A stretch of 15,629 bases of DNA from Betaproteobacteria bacterium (GCA_009918225.1 RGEP01000019.1:1-15629), one strand, 5' to 3'. Numbered from the stretch's first letter, positions 1 to 6,398 are shown. Numbers and translations are program-made. The notes: generated by a model not told the origin, from the sequence alone.

Positions 1-497
1 CAGGACAGGCGCATCTGCTCGATGTGCTCGTTGATGGCGCTGTCCTTCTCGATGAAAAGGTCGCGCTGGGGCACATAAGCCTCAGGCTGGTAGTAGTCGT
101 AGTAGGACACGAAGTACTCCACTGCGTTCTTCGGGAAGAACTCGCGGAACTCGGAGTACAGCTGCGCGGCCAGGGTTTTGTTGGGCGCGAACACGATGGC
201 CGGCCGCCCCAGGCGGGCGATCACATTGGCCATGGTGTAAGTCTTGCCCGAGCCGGTCACCCCCAACAGGGTCTGAAAGCTCAGGCCGTCCTGCACGCCC
301 TCAACCAGCTGGGCGATGGCCGTGGGCTGGTCACCCGCCGGGGGATACGGCTGGAAGAGCGCAAACGGAGAGCCGTCGAAGTTGACGAACTGGCCCTCTG
401 GTGGGGCGCTGGCACCACCGGCCACCGGGGTCACAGAGCCCGCAACCAAGGGCGCATTGGCAAGGCCTGCAGGGCCTGGCTTGTCATTTAGGGGCAT
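1..497 (-). CDS. uvrB: UvrABC excinuclease subunit B (UvrB), N-terminal part
   Basis: UvrB is the helicase-like, damage-verifying subunit of nucleotide excision repair, loaded onto DNA by UvrA and then recruiting UvrC. The gene reads leftward from ATG 497-495 and leaves the window after 165 codons. Seen in the translation: the FQPYPPAGDQPTAI segment that opens the family core, a Walker A loop GVTGSGKT with its lysine at residue 85, the FAPNKTLAAQL segment, and the tyrosine-rich YYDYYQPEAYVP beta-hairpin that UvrB inserts between DNA strands. Relative to E. coli UvrB (Walker lysine 45) there is an Ala/Pro/Gly-rich N-terminal extension of about 40 residues; this is the only in-frame ATG that includes it. 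The gene is divergent from the aminotransferase, with 98 bases between starts. No LexA-type CTGT-N8-ACAG box is seen there. Confidence 0.96.
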   Translation of the reverse strand, partial: MPLNDKPGPAGLANAPLVAGSVTPVAGGASAPPEGQFVNFDGSPFALFQPYPPAGDQPTAIAQLVEGVQDGLSFQTLLGVTGSGKTYTMANVIARLGRPAIVFAPNKTLAAQLYSEFREFFPKNAVEYFVSYYDYYQPEAYVPQRDLFIEKDSAINEHIEQMRLS

Positions 498-525
498 AGA
501 AGATGCGGTGGGAGGTGGGCAGCAG

Positions 526-543
526 CTCAGGGTTTAGCCTGAG
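526..543. promoter_or_regulatory. Perfect inverted repeat between uvrB and tyrB, candidate operator
   Basis: CTCAGG-GTTTAG-CCTGAG has two perfect 6-base arms around a 6-base spacer. It sits in the non-coding gap and covers the place where a -35 element would lie for the -10 box at 553-558. It could be a repressor or activator site for either divergent gene, or a hairpin in a uvrB leader. The regulator is unknown. Confidence 0.35.
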
Positions 544-552
544 TACCCCCAC

Positions 553-558
553 TACAAT
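553..558 (+). promoter_or_regulatory. Putative sigma-70 -10 box (TACAAT) for the aminotransferase
   Basis: TACAAT lies 37 bases before the chosen ATG at 596. The same hexamer precedes three other genes in this window. No good -35 hexamer is visible; the inverted repeat at 526-543 occupies that position. Confidence 0.4.
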
Positions 559-595
559 GCGGGGTTGCTTCGATGATTTCAGCACAGGACAAACC

Positions 596-1804
596 ATGAC
601 GCTTTTTGCTGCCGTTGAAATGGCCCCGCGCGACCCGATTCTGGGCCTCAATGAACAGTTCAACGCCGATCCCAACCCCGCCAAGGTGAACCTGGGGGTG
701 GGCGTGTACTACGATGAAAACGGCAAGCTGCCCCTGCTGCGATGTGTCGCAGCGGCGGAAAAGGCCTTGATTGAGCAGGCCAAGCCCAAGGGCTATCTGC
801 CGATCGACGGTATCGCGGCCTACGACAAGGCCGTGCAAGACCTGGTGTTCGGCAGCCAAGGCGAAGCCGGCCAGGCCCTGGTGGCCAGTGGCCGGGTGGC
901 CACGGTGCAGGCCTTGGGCGGCACCGGCGGCCTGAAGGTCGGCGCCGACTTTCTCAAGCGCCTGAACCCCGGCGCCAAGGTGCTGATCAGCGACCCCTCC
1001 TGGGAAAACCACCGCGCGCTGTTCACCAACGCGGGCTTCACGGTGGAGGCCTACCCCTACTACGACGCGGCTGCACGGGGCATCAACGTGGCCGGCATGC
1101 TGGCCGCGCTGAACGCGGCGCCCGCCGGTACCGTGGTGGTGCTGCACGCCTGCTGCCACAACCCCACGGGCTACGACCTCACGCCGGCGCAGTGGCAAGA
1201 GGTGGTCAACACCGTCAAGGCCCGCGGCCTGGTGGCCTTCTTGGACATGGCCTACCAAGGTTTCGGCGAAGGCATCGCGCAAGACGGCGCCGTGGTGGGC
1301 CAGTTCATGGCCGCTGGACTGGACTTCTTTGTGTCCACCAGCTTCTCCAAGAGCTTTTCGATGTACGGCGAACGCGTGGGCGCCCTGAGCGTGGTGTGCG
1401 CGAGCAAAGAAGAAGCCAGCCGGGTCTTGAGCCAGCTCAAGATCGTCATCCGCACCAACTACAGCAACCCGCCCACCTTTGGCGCGCAGGTGGTGGCCAC
1501 GGTGCTCAACACGCCGGCGCTGCGCCAGCAGTGGGAAGACGAGCTGGGCCAGATGCGCGTGCGCATCAAGGCCATGCGCGAGCAGCTGGTGGCCAAGTTG
1601 AAGGCAGCGGGCGTGCCCGGCGACCTGTCCTTCATCACCCGGCAAAAAGGCATGTTCAGCTATTCCGGGCTGAACAAGACGCAGATGGAGCGCCTGCGGG
1701 GCGAATTCGGCATCTATGGCGTAGACAGCGGTCGCATTTGCGTGGCCGCCCTCAACGGTCGCAACCTCGACGCCGTGGCTGCGGCCATCGCCCGGGTGAT
1801 CTGA
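596..1804 (+). CDS. tyrB: Aromatic amino acid / aspartate aminotransferase (class I, PLP-dependent)
   Basis: This enzyme moves an amino group between an amino acid (Tyr, Phe, Asp) and 2-oxoglutarate in the cytoplasm, as the last step of aromatic amino acid synthesis or in aspartate metabolism. The 402-residue product matches family length (about 397-400). Visible marks are the N-terminal PRDPILGLNEQF and KVNLGVGVYYDENG segments, the cofactor-site HACCHNPTGYD block, the Schiff-base lysine 252 in STSFSKSFSMYGERVG, and the C-terminal GRICVAALN block carrying the substrate-carboxylate arginine. An upstream in-frame ATG at 503 would run through the inverted repeat and the -10 box, so I chose 596. 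TyrB and AspC cannot be separated reliably by eye; the TyrB-like NLGVGVYYDENG and FSMYGERVGALS segments favour the aromatic type. It stands alone between uvrB and phaZ. Confidence 0.93.
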   Translation: MTLFAAVEMAPRDPILGLNEQFNADPNPAKVNLGVGVYYDENGKLPLLRCVAAAEKALIEQAKPKGYLPIDGIAAYDKAVQDLVFGSQGEAGQALVASGRVATVQALGGTGGLKVGADFLKRLNPGAKVLISDPSWENHRALFTNAGFTVEAYPYYDAAARGINVAGMLAALNAAPAGTVVVLHACCHNPTGYDLTPAQWQEVVNTVKARGLVAFLDMAYQGFGEGIAQDGAVVGQFMAAGLDFFVSTSFSKSFSMYGERVGALSVVCASKEEASRVLSQLKIVIRTNYSNPPTFGAQVVATVLNTPALRQQWEDELGQMRVRIKAMREQLVAKLKAAGVPGDLSFITRQKGMFSYSGLNKTQMERLRGEFGIYGVDSGRICVAALNGRNLDAVAAAIARVI

Positions 1805-1867
1805 GGCGGCGCCCCTCCAGGCGCTAGGCGCGAAGGATTCGCGTCAGCTCCCTGGGATACAAAGGTT

Positions 1868-1882
1868 TGTTGCACCGCAACA
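1868..1882. promoter_or_regulatory. Palindrome TGTTGC-ACC-GCAACA upstream of phaZ, candidate PhaR-type operator
   Basis: There are two perfect 6-base arms with a 3-base spacer, 93 bases before the phaZ ATG and 4 bases after a weak -10-like TACAAA at 1858-1863. It would therefore cover the start point of that promoter. TGC/GCA-rich sites of this look are known for the PHB-responsive repressor PhaR in phasin promoters. That link is inference from the gene it precedes. Confidence 0.4.
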
Positions 1883-1910
1883 TCTTCCGTGTCACAGTGC
1901 GTGTGCGCAG

Positions 1911-1927
1911 GCCCGGCGACCCCGGGC
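1911..1927 (+). other. GC-rich hairpin in the phaZ leader
   Basis: GCCCGG, a 5-base loop and CCGGGC form a strong 6-base-pair stem about 50 bases before the phaZ start. No T run follows, so it is not a normal terminator. It may shape or stabilise the leader RNA. The rest of the 1805-1975 gap shows no ORF. Confidence 0.25.
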
Positions 1928-1975
1928 TGGCGTGAAGTGTGAGCCCGATCAACCCCGCACCCAAAAGGTTTAACC

Positions 1976-3307
1976 ATGTTGTATCAGCTCTATGAAGCCC
2001 AGCGCGCGCTGCTGGCGCCGTTCTCGGAATTTGCCAGCGCCTCGTCCAAGCTCTACAACCACCCCCTGTCGCCGTTTACGCACACGCCCATGGCCCAGCG
2101 CATCTCTGCGGGCCTGGACCTGATGCACCGGCTGGCTAAAGACTACGAAAAGCCCGCGTTCGCCATTCCCAGCGTGAAGGTAGGCGGTGCAGATGGTGTC
2201 GAGGTGGCGGTGCAGGAACAGGTGGCCATCGAGAAGCCCTTTTGCCGCCTGCTGCGCTTCAAGCGCTTCAGCGACCAGCCCAAAGTATTGGCGCTGATGA
2301 AGGACCAACCCGTGGTGCTGGTGGTGGCGCCGCTGTCAGGCCACCATGCCACCTTGCTGCGCGACACCGTCAAGAGCCTGCTGCAAGACCACAAGGTCTA
2401 CATCACCGACTGGACCGACGCGCGCATGGTGCCCACAGACCAAGGGCCCTTCCACCTGGACGACTATGTGGCGTATGTGCAGGCCTTCATTGAGCACATT
2501 GGGCCTGAGGTGCACGTAATCAGCGTGTGCCAACCGACGGTGCCCGTGCTGGCCGCCGTGTCGCTCAACGCCAGCCGTGGCGCCACCTTGCCGCGCACCA
2601 TGACCATGATGGGCGGGCCCATCGACGCCCGCAAGTCACCCACGGCGGTGAACAACCTGGCCATGAACAAGAGCCATGAGTGGTTCCAGAACAATGTGAT
2701 CTACCAAGTTCCGATGAACTACCCCGGCGCTGGGCGCTCGGTGTACCCGGGCTTTTTGCAGCACACCGGTTTCGTGGCCATGAACCCCGACCGTCACCTG
2801 AGCTCGCACTACGACTACTTTTTGGACCTGATCCGTGGTGACGACGACAGCGCGGAAAGCCACCGCCAGTTCTACGACGAGTACAACGCGGTGCTCGACC
2901 TGCCGGCCGAGTACTACCTTGACACCATCAAGACCGTCTTCCAGGACTTTGCCCTGGTGCACGGCACCTGGAAGGTCAAGGGCCAATTGGTGCGGCCGCA
3001 AGACATCCGCGGCGTGCGCCTGCTGACCGTGGAAGGCGAACTCGACGACATCTCCGGCGCTGGCCAAACCCGCGCCGCACTCGAACTGTGCAGCGGCATC
3101 CCCGCTGCGCACAAGCGCCACTTCGATGTGCCCGGTGCCGGTCACTACGGCATCTTCAGCGGCCGGCGCTGGCGGGAGATGGCATACCCGGAGGTTCGCC
3201 GGTTCATCGCTCAGGGCGCAGCATCGCCGAGGCAGGCTGCGTCAGGCGCTGCGGCCTCGCGTGGCCGCAAACAGCCTGGCAAAGTGGTGAACAAGCGAGC
3301 CCAGTAA
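1976..3307 (+). CDS. phaZ: Intracellular polyhydroxybutyrate (PHA) depolymerase
   Basis: The enzyme thiolyses or hydrolyses the stored amorphous PHB granule to mobilise carbon, and acts in the cytoplasm on the granule surface. The 443-residue alpha/beta-hydrolase begins MLYQLYEAQRALLAPF, typical of the Ralstonia eutropha PhaZ1 type. It carries a cysteine nucleophile, not serine, in SVCQP (Cys185), with Asp357 in EGELDD and His390 in PGAGHYGIF. These fit the Cys-Asp-His triad of R. eutropha PhaZ1 with a two-residue offset. It has no signal peptide, which fits intracellular use. The last ~30 residues are a lysine/arginine- and alanine-rich tail not needed for the fold. The start follows a TTTAACC stretch and has no clear Shine-Dalgarno. 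rsxB follows after 50 bases and might share its transcript. Confidence 0.94.
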   Translation: MLYQLYEAQRALLAPFSEFASASSKLYNHPLSPFTHTPMAQRISAGLDLMHRLAKDYEKPAFAIPSVKVGGADGVEVAVQEQVAIEKPFCRLLRFKRFSDQPKVLALMKDQPVVLVVAPLSGHHATLLRDTVKSLLQDHKVYITDWTDARMVPTDQGPFHLDDYVAYVQAFIEHIGPEVHVISVCQPTVPVLAAVSLNASRGATLPRTMTMMGGPIDARKSPTAVNNLAMNKSHEWFQNNVIYQVPMNYPGAGRSVYPGFLQHTGFVAMNPDRHLSSHYDYFLDLIRGDDDSAESHRQFYDEYNAVLDLPAEYYLDTIKTVFQDFALVHGTWKVKGQLVRPQDIRGVRLLTVEGELDDISGAGQTRAALELCSGIPAAHKRHFDVPGAGHYGIFSGRRWREMAYPEVRRFIAQGAASPRQAASGAAASRGRKQPGKVVNKRAQ

Positions 3308-3357
3308 GGCCGACACCCAAGCCTGCAAGCCGCCGTATCCACCGGATCCTTTCCATC

Positions 3358-3969
3358 GTGGCTGCCCCCGAAGCACCGTTGCCCCTGGCCGACCGGCTCA
3401 ACGAGGCCCTGCCCCAGACCCAGTGCACACGCTGCGGCTACCCCGATTGCCGCTCCTATGCACAGGCCATCGCCGCGGGCCAAGCCGGGATCAACCAGTG
3501 CCCGCCCGGCGGAGCCGAAGGCATCGCCCGCTTGGCGCGGCTGACCGGCCAGCCTGTGGTACCGCTCAACCCTGACCATGGAGTCGAGGGCCCCCGCCGG
3601 CTTGCGGTGATCGATGAGAACTGGTGCATCGGCTGCACCCTGTGCATCAAGGCCTGCCCGGTGGACTGCATCATCGGCGCGTCCAAGCTCATGCACACCG
3701 TGATCAACGACCAGTGCACCGGCTGCGAGTTGTGCATCCCGGCCTGTCCGGTGGACTGCATCAGCCTGCTGGAGGTGACCCCGGGCGCCAGTGGTTGGGC
3801 CGCCTGGAGCCCGCAACAGGCCCAGGCCTCGCGTGCGCGCTACGAGTTTCGTGCGGCCCGGCTGGACCGAGACCGCCGCGAGCAAGACGAGCGGCTGGCG
3901 GCCAAGGCGGCCGCCAAACTCAAGGAGCTGGCGTCGCCAACAAACGCACAAGACCCGGGCCGCACATGA
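3358..3969 (+). CDS. rsxB: Orphan RnfB/RsxB-like iron-sulfur electron-transfer protein
   Basis: This is a predicted soluble ferredoxin-type protein of 203 residues from GTG 3358. Counting from that start, an N-terminal RnfB-type [4Fe-4S] site has Cys23, Cys26, Cys31 and Cys48 (QCTRCGYPDC ... NQCPPGG). Two bacterial-ferredoxin motifs follow, Cys90-93-96-100 (CIGCTLCIKACP) and Cys120-123-126-130 (CTGCELCIPACP), then a charged, alanine-rich helical C-terminus. The membrane helix at the start of true RnfB is absent, and no rnfA, C, D, G or E lies nearby. The TGA overlaps the nth ATG as ATGA, so the two are co-translated. In E. coli nth also sits beside rsx genes. A role in delivering electrons or tending iron-sulfur clusters is inference. 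The GTG start is chosen because the upstream ATG at 3088 lies deep inside phaZ. Confidence 0.85.
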   Translation: MAAPEAPLPLADRLNEALPQTQCTRCGYPDCRSYAQAIAAGQAGINQCPPGGAEGIARLARLTGQPVVPLNPDHGVEGPRRLAVIDENWCIGCTLCIKACPVDCIIGASKLMHTVINDQCTGCELCIPACPVDCISLLEVTPGASGWAAWSPQQAQASRARYEFRAARLDRDRREQDERLAAKAAAKLKELASPTNAQDPGRT

Positions 3970-4595
3970 ACCGACAGCAGATTGACACCTTCTTCCAAAC
4001 CCTGCGCGCGGCCAACCCCCAGCCCCAGACCGAGCTGGCCTATTCCAGCGTGTTCGAGCTGCTGGCCGCCGTGTTGCTGTCGGCCCAAGCCACCGATGTG
4101 GGGGTGAACAAGGCCACCCGCGGCCTTTTTTCGAGAGCCCCCACGCCGCAAAAGATGCTGGACTTGGGCGTGGCGGGTATTGAAGCGCACATCAAGACCA
4201 TCGGCCTGTACCGCAACAAGGCCAAGAACCTGCACGAGACCTGCCGGCTGCTGCTGGAGCGGCACGGCGGCCAGGTGCCCCGCGAACGCGAGGCCCTGGA
4301 GGCCTTGCCTGGCGTGGGCCGCAAGACGGCCAATGTGGTGCTGAATGTGGCTTTTGGTGAAGCCACGATGGCGGTTGACACGCATATCTTTCGGGTCAGC
4401 AACCGCACCGGCCTGGCCCCGGGCAAGACGCCACTGGCCGTAGAAGAAGCGCTGCTGCGCCGTGTGCCGCAGACCTACTTGGTGGATGCCCACCATTGGC
4501 TGATCCTGCACGGCCGCTACGTCTGCCAAGCCCGCAGCCCGCGCTGCAGCGAATGTGCAGTGGCCGCCTGCTGCGACACGGGGCGGCGCACTTGA
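3966..4595 (+). CDS. nth: Endonuclease III, DNA glycosylase/AP lyase
   Basis: The enzyme removes oxidised pyrimidines and nicks abasic sites in base excision repair. The 209-residue protein matches E. coli Nth (211) closely in numbering. The helix-hairpin-helix LPGVGRKTANVV contains the catalytic Lys120, and Asp138 in VDTHIFRV is the second catalytic residue. The C-terminal [4Fe-4S] cysteines follow the C-X6-C-X2-C-X5-C spacing, with an extra adjacent cysteine in AACC. The start ATG overlaps the rsxB stop by 4 bases, which indicates translational coupling. Nothing looks missing. Confidence 0.97.
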   Translation: MNRQQIDTFFQTLRAANPQPQTELAYSSVFELLAAVLLSAQATDVGVNKATRGLFSRAPTPQKMLDLGVAGIEAHIKTIGLYRNKAKNLHETCRLLLERHGGQVPREREALEALPGVGRKTANVVLNVAFGEATMAVDTHIFRVSNRTGLAPGKTPLAVEEALLRRVPQTYLVDAHHWLILHGRYVCQARSPRCSECAVAACCDTGRRT

Positions 4596-4656
4596 CCGGG
4601 AGAATGGCGCTGATCGGGCGCGGGCATCGACGAGAAATCGTGCCGAAAAGGCTGCC

Positions 4657-4662
4657 TACAAT
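4657..4662 (+). promoter_or_regulatory. Putative -10 box (TACAAT) for the coiled-coil gene-zapA-6S RNA unit
   Basis: TACAAT sits 28 bases before the ATG at 4691, in the 95-base gap after nth. No clear -35 hexamer is seen at 16-18 bases. If the native 6S promoter was lost (see the zapA entry), this may be the main promoter for the 6S RNA too. Confidence 0.4.
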
Positions 4663-4690
4663 CGGCGCGTGACCGCCAACAACAGCGCCC

Positions 4691-4924
4691 ATGTCCACCC
4701 TTGAAGACCTCGCGCGGCGCGTGGAGCATCTCTTGGTGCGGCACGCGGAATTGCAGCGCACCCACAACCTGCTGCAGCAACAGGTGCAGGACCTGACGGC
4801 CGAACGTGATGCCCTGCGCCAGCGTTTGGGCACTGCGCGCAGCCGCTTGGACGCCTTGATCGCGCGGATCCCCCCCAGTGCACAGGCGGTAGCCGAAGAG
4901 GCCACCCCGGGAGGTGAGGGATGA
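4691..4924 (+). CDS. Small coiled-coil protein upstream of zapA (TIGR02449/ZapB-like)
   Basis: The 77-residue protein is almost entirely one predicted amphipathic helix: heptad-spaced leucines in EDLARRVEHLLVRHAEL, a QQQVQDL stretch, then an arginine-rich segment and a short flexible tail. It has no enzyme motif. Such small coiled-coil genes regularly precede zapA in beta- and gammaproteobacteria and resemble the Z-ring organiser ZapB in shape. A role in cell division is inferred from position and form only. The TGA overlaps the zapA ATG as ATGA, and the end of this gene contains the strong GGGAGG Shine-Dalgarno for zapA at 4909-4914. Confidence 0.8.
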   Translation: MSTLEDLARRVEHLLVRHAELQRTHNLLQQQVQDLTAERDALRQRLGTARSRLDALIARIPPSAQAVAEEATPGGEG

Positions 4925-5181
4925 AGCAGGTGGAAGTGACCATCCTGGGTCAGAGCTACCTGCTGGCCTGCCCCGACGATGGGCAGGAGGCCTTGCTTCA
5001 GGCCGTGGCCACGGTGGACCGCGAAATGAGCGCCATCCGCGATGCGGGCAAGGTGAAGGCCCCGCAGGTTTTTATTTCCTTGAACCGATGCTCTCTGGAG
5101 CCCGGGCTTGGAACATCGTCGGGCTGGTGTGAGCGTCTCGCGTCAGATGAACCCGAAGCCCAACTGACCTCGCCCACCTGA
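4921..5181 (+). CDS. zapA: Cell division protein ZapA, C-terminally truncated and read into the 6S RNA gene
   Basis: ZapA binds FtsZ and bundles its filaments at midcell. Residues 1-47 are a normal ZapA N-terminal domain (KQVEVTILGQSYLLACP ... IRDAGKVKA). At Ala47 the family pattern stops: the expected ARERIAVLAALNL-type helix, and the roughly 50 further residues of the dimer/tetramer coiled coil, are absent. The frame instead runs through the 6S RNA sequence to a stop at 5181, giving an 86-residue hybrid. Neither other forward frame restores the helix, so this is not a simple frameshift. The join is near 5061. Known ZapA proteins are about 100-110 residues. The product is probably unable to form the tetramer. 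The start is set by the ATGA overlap with the coiled-coil gene and the GGGAGG Shine-Dalgarno. Confidence 0.85.
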   Translation: MKQVEVTILGQSYLLACPDDGQEALLQAVATVDREMSAIRDAGKVKAPQVFISLNRCSLEPGLGTSSGWCERLASDEPEAQLTSPT

Positions 5182-5227
5182 ATCCCCTGGGTTCAGGAAT
5201 GCGGCCTGCGGCTGGCGGCGGACACCT
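5051..5227 (+). ncRNA. ssrS: 6S RNA
   Basis: 6S RNA binds the sigma-70 holoenzyme as an open-promoter mimic and dampens transcription in stationary phase. Seen here: the bubble strand TTTATTTCCTTGAACCGATG (compare CCCUGAGCCGAU in E. coli); a terminal-arm stem GGGCTT/AAGCCC; the 3' hairpin 5177-5197 with 9 base pairs around a 3-base loop; and the 3' arm GCGGCCTGCGGC, close to GCCUGCGGCGGC in E. coli. CCGCAGG (5062-5068) pairs with CCTGCGG (5205-5211), and AGGTG (5051-5055) can pair with CACCT (5223-5227). Position after zapA is standard. The 5' end overlaps the zapA frame, and the outermost 5' arm is zapA coding sequence, so the true ends are uncertain by about 10-15 bases. No own promoter is visible directly upstream. 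Confidence 0.82.
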
Positions 5228-5237
5228 TTACACACCC

Positions 5238-6047
5238 ATGGACCTGCTGCTCGCCGCCGAACTTCTGCTCTTGGGCGGCTGCATTGGTTTTCTGGCCGGG
5301 CTGCTGGGCATTGGCGGCGGCATGCTGATGGTGCCGTTCCTGACCATCATCCTGGGCAACCGCGGCGTGCCCTCTGACCTGGCCTTCAAGATGGCCATCG
5401 CCACGTCGATGGCCACCATCCTGTTCACCTCGATTTCCAGCGTCCGGGCCCACCACCGGCGCGGCGCCGTCCGCTGGGACATCGTGCGCGGCATGGCGCC
5501 GGGCATCGTCACGGGCGGCCTCATCGCCGGCGCCGGCATCTTCGCCCTGGTGCGGGGCCAGGCGCTGGTCCTGCTGTTTGTGGGCTTTTTGACCTTTTCG
5601 GCCACGCAGATGCTGTTGGACCGCAAGCCCAAGCCCAGCCGCACGCTGCCGGGTTGGTGGGGCCAGTCAGCGGCCGGCACCGGTATCGGGCTCTTGTCCG
5701 GCTTGGTGGGGGCCGGAGGGGCCTTCGCCTCCGCCCCGTTCATGACCTGGTGCAATGTACCCATCCACCAAGTGGTGGCCACGGCCTCTGCCCTGGGGTT
5801 TCCGATCGCCTTGGCCAACACCGCAGGCTATCTCTTGGGCAGTTGGAACCTGACACCGGCCCTGCCGGGAGCTTTTGGTGTGCTGTACCTGCCGGCACTG
5901 GCGGTGATTGCCACCGGCAGCATGGCCGTGGCGCCCTGGGGTGCCAAAGCTGCTCACGCCCTCAATGTGCGCCAGCTCAAGCGCGTTTTCGCGCTGCTGC
6001 TGTACGGCTTGGCGGCCTATATGCTGGTGCGGGCCTGGAACGCTTGA
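5238..6047 (+). CDS. TauE/SafE-family membrane permease (sulfite/sulfonate-exporter type)
   Basis: The 269-residue inner-membrane protein has about eight hydrophobic segments and the two repeated signatures of the TauE/SafE (DUF81) family: an N-terminal FLAGLLGIGGGMLMVP and an internal GLLSGLVGAGGAFASAPF, each starting one half of the transporter. Members are linked to export or uptake of sulfite, sulfonates or other small anions; the substrate here is not shown by the sequence. I chose ATG 5238. The earlier in-frame ATG 5199 lies inside the 3' arm of the 6S RNA and would add a hydrophilic stub. The stop TGA is embedded in the -35-like hexamer of the rpsU promoter. Confidence 0.88.
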   Translation: MDLLLAAELLLLGGCIGFLAGLLGIGGGMLMVPFLTIILGNRGVPSDLAFKMAIATSMATILFTSISSVRAHHRRGAVRWDIVRGMAPGIVTGGLIAGAGIFALVRGQALVLLFVGFLTFSATQMLLDRKPKPSRTLPGWWGQSAAGTGIGLLSGLVGAGGAFASAPFMTWCNVPIHQVVATASALGFPIALANTAGYLLGSWNLTPALPGAFGVLYLPALAVIATGSMAVAPWGAKAAHALNVRQLKRVFALLLYGLAAYMLVRAWNA

Positions 6048-6074
6048 TCCCGGGCCGGGAAATGCTGCTACAAT
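6044..6074 (+). promoter_or_regulatory. Putative rpsU promoter
   Basis: TTGATC (6044-6049) and TACAAT (6069-6074) are separated by 19 bases and lie 29 bases before the rpsU ATG. The -35 hexamer overlaps the stop codon of the permease gene. Spacing is a little long but the -10 is strong. Confidence 0.5.
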
Positions 6075-6103
6075 AGAGGGCTTTACCGACAACCGCCTGA
6101 CCC

Positions 6104-6316
6104 ATGACGACCATTCGAGTCAAAGAAAACGAGCCCTTCGACGTGGCCCTGCGCCGCTTCAAGCGCACCATTGAGAAGCTCGGTCTTCTGACCGATCTGC
6201 GCGCCCGTGAGTTCTATGAGAAGCCCACGGCTGAGCGCAAGCGCAAGAAGGCGGCGGCGGTCAAGCGCCACTACAAGCGCGTGCGCAGCATGCAGCTGCC
6301 CAAGAAGCTGTACTGA
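6104..6316 (+). CDS. rpsU: 30S ribosomal protein bS21
   Basis: The 70-residue, very basic protein starts [21 protein letters not shown] and ends in a lysine/arginine-rich helix ([16 protein letters not shown]). This is the whole bS21 family pattern at full length. It binds near the anti-Shine-Dalgarno region of 16S rRNA and helps initiation. It has no clear Shine-Dalgarno itself. It has its own likely promoter at 6044-6074 and precedes a yqeY-type gene, as in many proteobacteria. dnaG and rpoD, often next in the macromolecular synthesis operon, are not in this window. Confidence 0.98.
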
Positions 6317-6350
6317 TCGTTCCAGTACCGATTTCTTCGCCCACGCGACC

Positions 6351-6390
6351 AGGCCCGCTTGGCTTCAACGCCCGCGGGCTTTGTCTTTGG
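6351..6390 (+). terminator. Possible terminator/attenuator hairpin between rpsU and the yqeY-type gene
   Basis: 6351-6358 can pair with 6374-6381 (8 pairs, one G-U) around a 15-base loop and is followed by TTGTCTTT. The long loop and interrupted T run make it a weak terminator. Partial read-through into the next gene would be expected. Confidence 0.35.
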
Positions 6391-6398
6391 AGCCCCAC

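Noticed and set aside
498..595. LexA (SOS) box controlling uvrB
   Set aside because: No CTGT-N8-ACAG-type dyad is present; the only dyad is CTCAGG-N6-CCTGAG, which does not match.
527..1645. Long open frame on the minus strand opposite the aminotransferase
   Set aside because: It lies antisense to a clear tyrB-type gene, is histidine/glycine/alanine-rich with no family motif, and reflects the codon pattern of GC-rich DNA.
4914..5132. Frameshift explanation for the short ZapA
   Set aside because: The other forward frames after 5061 do not restore the conserved AALNL-type helix, and the sequence there is recognisably 6S RNA, so deletion fits better.
5199..5237. Earlier ATG for the TauE/SafE permease
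   Set aside because: It lies in the 3' arm of the 6S RNA and adds a hydrophilic stub before the first membrane helix.
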